Assembly (NCBI GenBank): GCA_012523405.1
Contig: JAAYIN010000026.1
Span: forward strand, 32,961-96,960
Length of the DNA stretch: 64,000 bases
DNA from: Clostridiales bacterium
GTDB lineage: Bacteria > Bacillota > Clostridia > Christensenellales > Aristaeellaceae
Direction of reading: 5' to 3'
The notes beneath the pieces were generated by a model. That model did no database searches, was not told the origin of the DNA, and saw only the letters and a program-made list of their open reading frames with translations. Of this stretch, positions 8,774 through 16,562 are shown piece after piece. The translations under genes and the position numbers were made by a program. Position 1 is the first letter of the stretch, and the number at the start of each line of letters is the position of its first letter.

Positions 8774-8777
8774 GGGA

Positions 8778-10355
8778 TTATTTCCGCCAAAGGATCACGC
8801 GCTCTGAGGATTCGCTGTCGCCTTCGCCAAGATCGGGGTTCATGCGCTTGAGGCTGTCCGAGCTGACGCGGTATCGTTTCGCGATATCCCATACCGTTTC
8901 GCCCGGCTGGCTGAAGCAAAGCAAAATCCCAGGCTGTGCAGGCTGTGCGGGTTGCTCATCAATGCCTGTGACGAGCGGTTCGTTGCCCATCTGCACATCA
9001 TAGCAGCTGACATGGAGGATAAATTTGATCTCCACGCGGTCGCTGGTGATCCCGTTGACCTCGACATTGCTGGGGTAGAGGATCAAGCTTTCGGGTCTGC
9101 TAAGGTCGCACGCAAAGCTCATTTGGAACGGCTCTTCCGTGGTGTAGGACTGGGGCACTTCGCTCTCGTCGGTCATGTAGAGCATGGTCACTTCCATCAT
9201 GCCTTCCACCTGAAGCTTGCCGTTGTTTGTAATCAAGTCGGTGATAATCGGGCGAAGCGATGCCCGAAGCGGCGTTCTGACAGGGGTCTGTCCGTCCAGC
9301 ATCAGCGTGATCTTCCCGCTTTCTGCGGTATGCACCTGCTTGTGGGATAGTGCACGCATCACCTGCTGGGTTTGAGGGGTGAGCATATTGCCCTGTGTTG
9401 TGTACGCATCCAGCAGCAGACATACATCGCGCCGCTTGGTTGAATTCGCCTCAAGACCTAGCATCACCTCTGCACGAAGGGTGCGCTCGCCTTCTTCTTT
9501 GCCCTCCTGAGAGAGCACAGCAACATCCTTGACGACCACGTCACAGCACATCGAATCCCCCTGCTCGCCCACAAGCGCGACCGCCTCTTCAAAGGGAATC
9601 GTGTGTCTGGTTACTACGATGGGACGAGAGGGCATATCGCTGCGATGCGTTACGTCAAGCAAAATATTGCCCGAAATCGTCGCGCGCTCCTCCCCGCCCA
9701 TCACATCCTGCACGCTAGCGGTTGCGCTTGCGTAAAGGGTGTCGGTAATTTGGAGCACTGCGCCAAGGTCGCATTCATCCCTGATCAGCACATCCTGCGC
9801 GCCCGATGCCACCATCTGGCAGGCAGGCAGCGTTTCGGTTTTCATCATCAATCCATCGACATTGCGAATCCCCGTCACCACTGCCAAAGGCTCGTCCGAG
9901 AACACGCGAGCGACAACGCGGAGAATCGCCATCAGATGCATGCGCCCGCCCTGTGTACTCGCCTCCACATGCTCCACCATCAGGCTAATGGGGGCTGTCA
10001 TTCCCGGCACCGCACCGCTAAAATCAATGTTATGGCTAAACTCTGCCGATGCTTCAAGCGAACTGACATGGGTCGGGTCGCCCTGGGTATATAGCACATG
10101 GAAGGTCACCTTGCCATCCGCTTCCACTACGCCCGTCTGCACTTGACTGCGCTCAAGCACTGCCATCGCTTCCGCACTCAGCACGCTTGTTTCCTCGCGA
10201 AGTCCTCCGGGAAGCGCAACCTCGCCCTCCACCACTGCTTGGCTTTGATTTTCTCCAACGAACCGCTGCAGAGGCAGTTCTTCACGTAAAATTTCTGGTG
10301 TGTCTAAGGCGATGTTGCCCTGTTTCTCAAAAATATCCATATTCATATCCATCAT
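8778..10355 (-). CDS. sipL: SipL-like spore morphogenetic protein (DUF3794 repeats plus LysM)
   Basis: A 525-residue soluble protein with about three DUF3794 domains (roughly residues 40-140, 160-280 and 310-440) and a C-terminal LysM domain (GETVWDIAKRYRVSSDSLKRMNP, near residues 485-520). This layout is that of SipL of Clostridioides difficile, which binds SpoIVA and is needed to encase the spore in coat. Start ATG 10355 has AGGAGGAG upstream; two more in-frame ATGs follow within six codons. A sigma-E-type promoter lies 30-60 bp upstream, in keeping with mother-cell expression. The ortholog name is inferred from architecture. Confidence 0.85.
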   Translation of the reverse strand: MMDMNMDIFEKQGNIALDTPEILREELPLQRFVGENQSQAVVEGEVALPGGLREETSVLSAEAMAVLERSQVQTGVVEADGKVTFHVLYTQGDPTHVSSLEASAEFSHNIDFSGAVPGMTAPISLMVEHVEASTQGGRMHLMAILRVVARVFSDEPLAVVTGIRNVDGLMMKTETLPACQMVASGAQDVLIRDECDLGAVLQITDTLYASATASVQDVMGGEERATISGNILLDVTHRSDMPSRPIVVTRHTIPFEEAVALVGEQGDSMCCDVVVKDVAVLSQEGKEEGERTLRAEVMLGLEANSTKRRDVCLLLDAYTTQGNMLTPQTQQVMRALSHKQVHTAESGKITLMLDGQTPVRTPLRASLRPIITDLITNNGKLQVEGMMEVTMLYMTDESEVPQSYTTEEPFQMSFACDLSRPESLILYPSNVEVNGITSDRVEIKFILHVSCYDVQMGNEPLVTGIDEQPAQPAQPGILLCFSQPGETVWDIAKRYRVSSDSLKRMNPDLGEGDSESSERVILWRK

Positions 10356-10384
10356 CCTTACTCCTCCTAGGCGGCTTTGTAGGA

Positions 10385-10414
10385 ATCATATGCGACTTGG
10401 GAGGAAGATATGAC
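10385..10414 (-). promoter_or_regulatory. Sigma-E-like sporulation promoter for sipL
   Basis: On the minus strand GTCATATC (10407-10414), 14 bp, then CATATGAT (10385-10392). Sigma-E promoters of Bacillus/Clostridium have an ATA-containing -35 and a CATACAAT-like -10 with 13-15 bp between them. SipL genes are known sigma-E targets, so the match is in the expected place. Confidence 0.55.
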
Positions 10415-10520
10415 GATTGATGCCGCATAGGTGTGGTTTTGGGCATAGTGCGCTTGCTCTTGCCATCCATCTGCGTTACAATCATTTCATCAACAATACC
10501 GCAAGAGAGGGGGTCTATTC

Positions 10521-12650
10521 TTGCCGTCCTCGTCCAATCGATTTTCGATATCCACCGCATCAGCGCGCCGCCTCATGCTCGTGCTCATGTCCGTTAGCAC
10601 CATCTATCAATACATGTATTCCACCATGCTTTCCAGCGCCCTTGGCATGCTGCCGCTCTTTGGCGCAGCGATGTTCATGAGCGCACAGGTCGCCACCACG
10701 CTCTCCCATATTTCCTTTGGCGATGGGAGCAAGTACCTAACAAAGCGTATGCGCATTGCCTTTATGATTATTTCTGGAATTATGCTTTTATGCACGCTAG
10801 CGCTTTTATTCATCTATCCAGGATTGCTGATTACAAGGTCCGTGTGGATCATCTTCGCCGTTATCTTCAGCGCTGCTTTCAGGGTTATTAACGGCCGAAA
10901 GCTTACTGCCCGCAGGATGCGGCGCACCATCGGCAAACGCGCCTACTTCATCTTTATGGCGATGATTTACCTCATCCCCCTGCTGATTATTTCCTATCTG
11001 CTCTTCATCTCGGTTGACACAGTCAGCGCGTGGCAGCTCATTGGCAGTTTTCTTTTTGGTGCATTTCTTGACGGCTACACGCTGTGGCGCGAACGCGACT
11101 TTGTTGCGCACGAAGGAATACCCGACGATATCGACCCAAAAACGGTGAGCGACATCGCGTCAGAGCTTCGCGAGGTGAATGCGTACAGCGCTTATCAGAG
11201 GCTGCATGTGTTGATCATGCTCGCCTTGCAGCTCACCCTCGTGCTGGTATATACCTTCATAGGGCTGACCACGCAGGAGCTGTTCACCTGCATGATTTTG
11301 GCGGTTTCCTGCACGGTTGTGATGCGCGAGATGTCTATTCTCGTCCTTCGGCGCATCAAAAAACCCGTTGCGCTCCCGCTGTTGCTAGTCGGCTTATTTC
11401 TTTGGATCTACGGTCTAATTCTGTTCTATGAGCAGATGGGACAAGCGCAAAACCTGATCCTAAGCTATCTCTCCCTCGGTCTGAGCGTCAGCGGTCTGAG
11501 CATCTGCACCACTGCGCTTGCAGAGCTTGAACGCTCCATGTCCGATGTTGCTCATTTCACATTGCAAAACCGAATGCACGGCTATTCGCAGATGCGTGCA
11601 GCGCTGACCGAGATGGCGATGCTGATGGGACAGATGATCGCGCTGATCCTCCTAACCCTCATGTGCATTCCAGTCAATGTCCTTGAAAGCCTTGACCTTG
11701 CCCGAATCGCCGCGTCCCTAAGCCCGCTCCTGATCGTTCCGCCCCTGCTGCTGCTGCTTGGTGCGGTCTTTAGCGCACTTCGCTTTCCAATGAACAACCG
11801 CCACTTTGAAAAGCTCGCCAAATGGCTGACTCTTGAGAGTGAAGGTCTTGACAACCCCGCCCTGAAAAAGCAGCTGGACAGCGTTGTCGTCAAGCGGCAT
11901 AAGAATCGCTTTGGCATCAAGATCATCATATGGCTTCTGCGTCCCCTGTACTATCACAAGGTCATTGGCACTGAAAACCTCGCCCCCTATGAGGACGGCA
12001 ACATGATACTCGTATGCAACCACGGCGAAATCTACGGCCCCGTTGCCGCCAACCTCTATATCCCCATCACCTTCCGCCCTTGGACCATCAGCCATATGAT
12101 GGACGAGGAAGCCATCATCGAGCATATGTACCAAGGCACCATGCTGCGCCAGAAATGGATTCCCGAGAAATGGAAACGCCCCATCATCAAGCTTTTCACT
12201 CCGATTATGGTCTGGCTTTTCAGCAGTCTGGAAGCCATCCCCGTATACCGTGGTCAGCCTCATGAACTCATGAAAACCTTCCGCATGACCATCGATGCGA
12301 TGCAGGCAGGAGACAATATCCTCATCTTCCCTGAAAACGGCGAGGATCATGCTGAGGGCGAGCGGGGCTATGTGAGCGAAGGCGTGGGCGATCTGTACAC
12401 AGGCTTTACCATGATCGCGCCTCTTTACTACGCAAAGACCAAGAAAAAGGCCGTATTCGTGCCCATCTACGCCAGCAAAAGCCAACGCACATTGACCATC
12501 GGCGAGGCCATACCATACGACCCCGCCAACGGTGCAAATGACGAGAAGCTACGTCTTTCGCGCGAGCTCCTCTCAAGCATGCAAGCCATGTACGAGCAAG
12601 AAAAGGAGTCCGATGCCAAGGCCGCCGCAAAGGGCGCTACATTCACTTGA
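10521..12650 (+). CDS. Polytopic membrane protein fused to a PlsC-like acyltransferase domain
   Basis: A 709-residue protein. Residues 1-430 hold about ten to twelve hydrophobic helices in an MFS-like arrangement; residues ~480-690 are a lysophosphatidate acyltransferase-like domain, with VCNHGEIYGP at ~499-508 and FPENGED near 603 in the places of the HX4D and FPEG motifs. The HX4D aspartate is not there: His501 is followed five residues on by Gly506. The start is TTG 10521, preceded by AGAGGGGG at 8-9 nt. The arrangement recalls LplT-Aas type lysophospholipid flippase/acyltransferase fusions, suggesting phospholipid repair or lipid modification at the membrane, but the exact activity is uncertain. 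It is a single-gene unit divergent from sipL. Confidence 0.75.
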   Translation: MPSSSNRFSISTASARRLMLVLMSVSTIYQYMYSTMLSSALGMLPLFGAAMFMSAQVATTLSHISFGDGSKYLTKRMRIAFMIISGIMLLCTLALLFIYPGLLITRSVWIIFAVIFSAAFRVINGRKLTARRMRRTIGKRAYFIFMAMIYLIPLLIISYLLFISVDTVSAWQLIGSFLFGAFLDGYTLWRERDFVAHEGIPDDIDPKTVSDIASELREVNAYSAYQRLHVLIMLALQLTLVLVYTFIGLTTQELFTCMILAVSCTVVMREMSILVLRRIKKPVALPLLLVGLFLWIYGLILFYEQMGQAQNLILSYLSLGLSVSGLSICTTALAELERSMSDVAHFTLQNRMHGYSQMRAALTEMAMLMGQMIALILLTLMCIPVNVLESLDLARIAASLSPLLIVPPLLLLLGAVFSALRFPMNNRHFEKLAKWLTLESEGLDNPALKKQLDSVVVKRHKNRFGIKIIIWLLRPLYYHKVIGTENLAPYEDGNMILVCNHGEIYGPVAANLYIPITFRPWTISHMMDEEAIIEHMYQGTMLRQKWIPEKWKRPIIKLFTPIMVWLFSSLEAIPVYRGQPHELMKTFRMTIDAMQAGDNILIFPENGEDHAEGERGYVSEGVGDLYTGFTMIAPLYYAKTKKKAVFVPIYASKSQRTLTIGEAIPYDPANGANDEKLRLSRELLSSMQAMYEQEKESDAKAAAKGATFT

Positions 12651-12713
12651 TGAGGCACCTTGGTCTTTGACTGAATTTGGATGGTCATAGCAAATACTGC
12701 GTTTATGCCAATC

Positions 12714-12755
12714 AAAAAAGAGGCAGCTGCATTTTTCATGCAACTGCCTCTTTTT
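12714..12755. terminator. Bidirectional terminator between convergent genes
   Basis: AAAAAGAGGCAG / CTGCCTCTTTTT outer stem with inner TGCA / TGCA pairs, A-run and T-run on the two sides. It serves both the membrane-acyltransferase gene and glmM. Confidence 0.9.
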
Positions 12756-12758
12756 GAT

Positions 12759-14108
12759 TTATACCAATTCTTTTTCAATTAACTTGCTTAGTGTGTAGAC
12801 GTCTTTCTCCAGCTCTCTTTGGTCAGGACCTTCGATCATCACGCGCACTCTGGGCTCTGTGCCGCTTGCGCGAATCACCAATCTGCCTTGATCCTTATAC
12901 TTCTTTTCAAGCTGGGCAATCATGGCGGTGATTTTTTCATTCTTATCAAAGTCATACTTCTTTTTGTCATCCACATTTGCTGCGAACTGACTTTGAGGCA
13001 TTTTCTGCATCACCTTAGCCAGATGGCTGAGGGGCTGCTGCGCCTTGACCATGGCGCTGATGAGCTGAATGGAGGTGACCAGACCATCGCCCGTGGTGTT
13101 ATAGTCCAGCATGATCACATGCCCGCTCTGCTCGCCGCCGAGGTTGTATCCATCCTCCAGCATCTTTTCAAGCACATAGCGGTCACCGACTCTGGTCTTC
13201 TGCATTTTGATGCCGTTTTTCTTCATGCAGATATCAAGACCCATGTTGCTCATCACCGTTGCTACGATCGTGTTGTCTCGAAGTCGCCCCTGCTCCTTGA
13301 GGTAGATAGCGAGTATCGCCATCACGCGATCGCCGTCGATCAGCTGACCGCGCTCATCCACTGCAAGCAGACGATCCGCATCGCCGTCATACGCAAACCC
13401 AACATCCGCGCCCAGCTCACGCACCAGCTCGCAAAGGCGTCTGGGATGCGTCGAACCGCAATTTTCATTGATATTTGTGCCATCAGGCTCATGATAGTAG
13501 CAACTCACCTGTGCGCCAAGCTCCTTGAAGACCGTCGGTGCCACCTCGTAGCTCGCGCCCTGAGCGCAGTCCAGTACCACATGCAGACCATCCAGACGGA
13601 CATCCGTGGTTTCCTTGACGAAATCCACATAACGGCGCGAGGCGTTGCGCTGGCGAACAGGACGACCCACTCGCTCCGCCGTCGGCATTTCAGTGCCTTC
13701 GGGAAGACCGTTCATCACGATTTCTTCGAACTTATCCTCAATCGCATCAGGCAGTTTACAGCCATTTTTATCAAAGAACTTAATGCCGTTGTACTCCACC
13801 GTATTATGGCTCGCGCTGATCACAACACCAGCATCCGCTTCATAATATCGGGTGAGGTAAGCAATGGCAGGTGTTGGCAGAACCTCAACCAGCACCGCAC
13901 GCGCACCTACGCTGCAAATCCCTGCAACCAGCGCACTCTCCAGCATTTCGCCGCTCAGCCTTGTATCGCGCCCAACCATAATCGTTGGTCTATGTACATC
14001 ACTAGCCAGCACATAGGCGCTAGCCTGCCCAAGCCGAAAGGCAATATCGCATGTAAGTTCTGTATTTGCAATGCCGCGTACACCATCAGTGCCAAAAAGC
14101 CTTGCCAT
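12759..14108 (-). CDS. glmM: Phosphoglucosamine mutase GlmM
   Basis: Interconverts glucosamine 6-phosphate and glucosamine 1-phosphate for peptidoglycan UDP-GlcNAc synthesis. 449 residues. N-terminus ARLFGTDGVRG, phosphoserine loop ISASHN near residue 100, metal-binding DGDADR near 240, sugar-binding GEQSGH near 325, and phosphate-binding RASGTEPRVRVM near 410. The start taken is ATG 14108, seven bases after AAGGAG; a TTG one codon earlier also lies in frame. It has a sequence relative, the phosphohexomutase at 61174, with a different loop set. Confidence 0.96.
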   Translation of the reverse strand: MARLFGTDGVRGIANTELTCDIAFRLGQASAYVLASDVHRPTIMVGRDTRLSGEMLESALVAGICSVGARAVLVEVLPTPAIAYLTRYYEADAGVVISASHNTVEYNGIKFFDKNGCKLPDAIEDKFEEIVMNGLPEGTEMPTAERVGRPVRQRNASRRYVDFVKETTDVRLDGLHVVLDCAQGASYEVAPTVFKELGAQVSCYYHEPDGTNINENCGSTHPRRLCELVRELGADVGFAYDGDADRLLAVDERGQLIDGDRVMAILAIYLKEQGRLRDNTIVATVMSNMGLDICMKKNGIKMQKTRVGDRYVLEKMLEDGYNLGGEQSGHVIMLDYNTTGDGLVTSIQLISAMVKAQQPLSHLAKVMQKMPQSQFAANVDDKKKYDFDKNEKITAMIAQLEKKYKDQGRLVIRASGTEPRVRVMIEGPDQRELEKDVYTLSKLIEKELV

Positions 14109-14252
14109 CAAAACACTCCTTGTAGTTTCAAGATAGGGAAATACCTATGTGTTTGAAACGATTAAAATGATAGACCACTGGGGAATTTTCGTATGGGAAA
14201 TTGGAAACAGCAACAATACAAGGGCGAAACCCCGATCTTTTCCGATGCTCGT

Positions 14253-15221
14253 TTACGCCCAGAAGATATCCGTGTTCTTGTCTTCAAAAACGATGACCTC
14301 TTTGAGGAATGAGATGGCTTTTTGCAGACCTTCGTTCACGCTCATCAGCGCATCTTCATGCTCAATGCTCAGCACATCGTCATAGCCTACCATGCGCAGG
14401 TTGCTCACGATATCCTTCCACACAGCGTAGTCATGCCCATAGCCAACGCTGCGGAACAGCCAGCTGCGCTCGCGCTCGTTGGTAAAGCTCTTGGTATCCA
14501 GCACGCCGTTAACGGGGCAATTGATCGGATCGATCTTGGTGTCCTTGGCATGGAAGAAATAAATCGCATCCCCAAGGTAGCGAATCGCGGCCACAGGATC
14601 GATGCCCTGCCAGAACAGGTGGCTTGGGTCAAGGTTTGCACCGATGAGCGGGCCGACTGCCGCACGAAGGCGCATGAGGGTTTCGGGGTTGTAGACGCAG
14701 AAACCGGGGTGCATCTCAAGTGCGATCTTTTCAATGCCGTGTGCCGCTGCAAAAGCGGTTGCTTCGCGCCAGTAAGGAATGAGCACTTCATCCCACTGAT
14801 ACTTCAAAATCGCCTGAAAATCATCCGGCCATGCGCAGGTCGCCCAGTTAGGGGTCTTATCCTCAGCACTGCCGCCAGGGCAGCCGCTGAAGGTAATAAT
14901 GCGCTTTACGCCGAGTTTTTCAGCCAATAGCACTGCGCCGATAAAATCATCATGATAACGCTTTGCCTGCTCTTTGTCAGGGTGAACGGGGTTGCCATGG
15001 GCGCTCAGTGCACAGATTTCCAGATTGTTTTTCTCAAACACCTGTTTGAACTCCGCAAGCTTTGTATCGTCATGAAGCAGCACTGCGGGATCGCAATGCG
15101 CCTTTCCCGGGAAACCGCCGCAGCCTACCTCCACTGCCTGCACGCCGCTGTCAGCAAGATACTTCATCGCCTCTTCGAATGGCTGTCCGGAAAGAACAGG
15201 ATTAAAAACCGATAGTTTCAT
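14253..15221 (-). CDS. Sugar phosphate isomerase/epimerase, xylose-isomerase-like TIM barrel
   Basis: A 322-residue AP-endonuclease-2/xylose-isomerase-like barrel. Metal and acid residues of the family can be seen: E in VEVGCGGFPG, LEMHPGF (Glu and His), LDPSHLFW (Asp and His), FHAKDTK (His) and the late IEHEDAL (Glu). Such enzymes isomerise or epimerise sugars or inositol derivatives; the substrate cannot be told. ATG 15221 follows AAGGAGG. It has its own promoter (15308-15336) with an inverted repeat just downstream, suggesting substrate-controlled expression. Confidence 0.85.
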   Translation of the reverse strand: MKLSVFNPVLSGQPFEEAMKYLADSGVQAVEVGCGGFPGKAHCDPAVLLHDDTKLAEFKQVFEKNNLEICALSAHGNPVHPDKEQAKRYHDDFIGAVLLAEKLGVKRIITFSGCPGGSAEDKTPNWATCAWPDDFQAILKYQWDEVLIPYWREATAFAAAHGIEKIALEMHPGFCVYNPETLMRLRAAVGPLIGANLDPSHLFWQGIDPVAAIRYLGDAIYFFHAKDTKIDPINCPVNGVLDTKSFTNERERSWLFRSVGYGHDYAVWKDIVSNLRMVGYDDVLSIEHEDALMSVNEGLQKAISFLKEVIVFEDKNTDIFWA

Positions 15222-15257
15222 GATGAATCCTCCTTATGTGGTTTTCTATTTCTCCTT

Positions 15258-15286
15258 CAACATATCACTCCAAGAACAATATGTTG
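15258..15286. promoter_or_regulatory. Inverted repeat in the isomerase leader (candidate operator)
   Basis: CAACATAT-N13-ATATGTTG, a perfect 8-bp inverted repeat, begins about 15 bp downstream of the predicted transcription start. It could be a repressor roadblock site for a LacI/DeoR-type regulator not present in the window. Confidence 0.4.
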
Positions 15287-15307
15287 TATGATGTATTGAT
15301 CTGAGAT

Positions 15308-15336
15308 AGTATACCCTTTTTACAGAAATAATTCAA
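15308..15336 (-). promoter_or_regulatory. Sigma-A promoter for the isomerase gene
   Basis: On the minus strand TTGAAT (15331-15336), 17 bp, TATACT (15308-15313). Confidence 0.55.
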
Positions 15337-15382
15337 CCCGCCATCTTCGCCCGCCCATCCGGCAAAAACCCATGAAGAGCAG

Positions 15383-15411
15383 TTGACAGGGTGCTTTTGC
15401 AATGATAGACT
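15383..15411 (+). promoter_or_regulatory. Sigma-A promoter for the three-gene unknown cassette
   Basis: TTGACA (15383-15388), 17 bp, TAGACT (15406-15411). It lies 72 bp before the first gene and is the only good promoter upstream of the 15483-18518 run. Confidence 0.55.
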
Positions 15412-15482
15412 TCTATAGGTAAGGATGAAAGTTGTCGGCTTTTATTTTCCGATACCGCGATGCCTTACAAAGGAGCGTACCT

Positions 15483-15917
15483 ATGTCCTTATTGCATCAA
15501 GAATCGGGAAGCCTGACTTTTTCCGATGGTTTTTGCCTTTTGCCAAAGATGAACCGCGATGAAATCCCATCGCAGCCATCCCGCATGGCTGCTGATATGA
15601 TCAGCCTTGGCTCTCATCCCGTTCATGGGGGCAGCCTATCGGTGATCGGCATGCTAAGGGCTGATAAGCTTCGCACCATTACGCTCGCCGTCCATACCGC
15701 GAGCCATCCATTTCTGATTCCATCATCGCGCCAGCGGGCGTTCATTTTTACCGCGCTTTGCATGAAGGACCCCTGTCCCGATACCAAGCAAAATGTAAAA
15801 ATCGATTGTCCCTTTGGTCATATATTGATCTTTACAGACCCGCATACAGGGCAAACCTGTGCGCGCATCACCTATCACCGCGTTGCCGGCAAGGAGAGCG
15901 CAAACGGGGCATGTTAA
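15483..15917 (+). CDS. Hypothetical protein, first gene of unknown cassette
   Basis: A 144-residue protein I do not recognise. The start is ATG 15483, with AAAGGAG upstream; a longer in-frame ATG at 15432 has no ribosome binding site. It has no signal peptide or membrane helix. The sequence suggests alternating beta-strands (LTFSDGFCLLP, TITLAVHT, AFIFTAL, VKIDCPFGHILIFTD) with five cysteines scattered after residue 14, so a small beta-sandwich is likely. It precedes the Syd-like gene by 17 bp and shares its promoter. It could be a second immunity/chaperone-like protein if the cassette is a conflict system; this is a guess. Confidence 0.6.
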   Translation: MSLLHQESGSLTFSDGFCLLPKMNRDEIPSQPSRMAADMISLGSHPVHGGSLSVIGMLRADKLRTITLAVHTASHPFLIPSSRQRAFIFTALCMKDPCPDTKQNVKIDCPFGHILIFTDPHTGQTCARITYHRVAGKESANGAC

Positions 15918-15934
15918 CATGAGGAGGGAAAGGC

Positions 15935-16522
15935 ATGCAAGCGGCCATTAAGCCCATCATGCGTGATTATCTGATTCGTTTTCAACAAACTGCAATCAAA
16001 GAGACGGGGCGCAGACCCCTGACATACACGCGTACACCAATGGAAACCAAACTCGTTGTTCCCGGCTGTCAGCGCGCAGGGTTCGCCTTTTGGCAACCCA
16101 TCGCATGGACGGACGGAATCGCACCGCTAGGGGATCAGGCAGAGAAATTCCACTACAGCATTGTGGACTATCTGTCCATGTGCCAGTTCCTGGAGATCCG
16201 GTTTCATCTCCCCGTTGCGCATATGGGCAGCCCGCTGAGCTTCCTGTACGGACGCACCTTTGAAACCTATAAAAACACAGATTTAGCGCCGCCATCGCGC
16301 GCATTTGAAGAAGCAACGCTCTACCAAACCCAGCACCCCAATCTGCCTTTGAGCTTCACCATGGCAGGCACATGCGATCAGGGTGATCCGCTATTGCTCA
16401 TGCTTTGCGCTGAGGATGGACAAGCCTACGTTGTTTATACTGACCGCGAGGCGCCGCCCTTATACCTAAAGCTCACAGTCGATCGACTGCTACCTAAATT
16501 GCAATTCGTATACGATCTATAA
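15935..16522 (+). CDS. Syd/SUKH-like protein
   Basis: A 195-residue soluble protein. Its layout matches that of E. coli Syd when laid side by side: an N-terminal helix in RDYLIRFQQTAIKETGRRPL, then the WQP segment (FAFWQPIAW, compared with VYWQPQPF in Syd), a mid-region with F-aromatic-rich strands (LSFLYGRTFETYKN), and C-terminal strands ending in a leucine-rich helix (LTVDRLLPKLQ). Syd belongs to the SUKH superfamily (SMI1/KNR4-like), many of whose members are immunity proteins in toxin systems; E. coli Syd binds SecY. The assignment comes from visual alignment only. AGGAGGG precedes ATG 15935. It sits between two unrecognised genes and is cotranscribed with them. Confidence 0.5.
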   Translation: MQAAIKPIMRDYLIRFQQTAIKETGRRPLTYTRTPMETKLVVPGCQRAGFAFWQPIAWTDGIAPLGDQAEKFHYSIVDYLSMCQFLEIRFHLPVAHMGSPLSFLYGRTFETYKNTDLAPPSRAFEEATLYQTQHPNLPLSFTMAGTCDQGDPLLLMLCAEDGQAYVVYTDREAPPLYLKLTVDRLLPKLQFVYDL

Positions 16523-16562
16523 TTCCCCGTTCGTTTGCCCTGCCCGAAGGGAGGCCGGTCTC

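Noticed and set aside
12819..14156. Long plus-strand open frame opposite glmM
   Set aside because: It is antisense to a conserved gene with all catalytic motifs, has His/Ile-biased low-complexity content typical of shadow frames, and no ribosome binding site.
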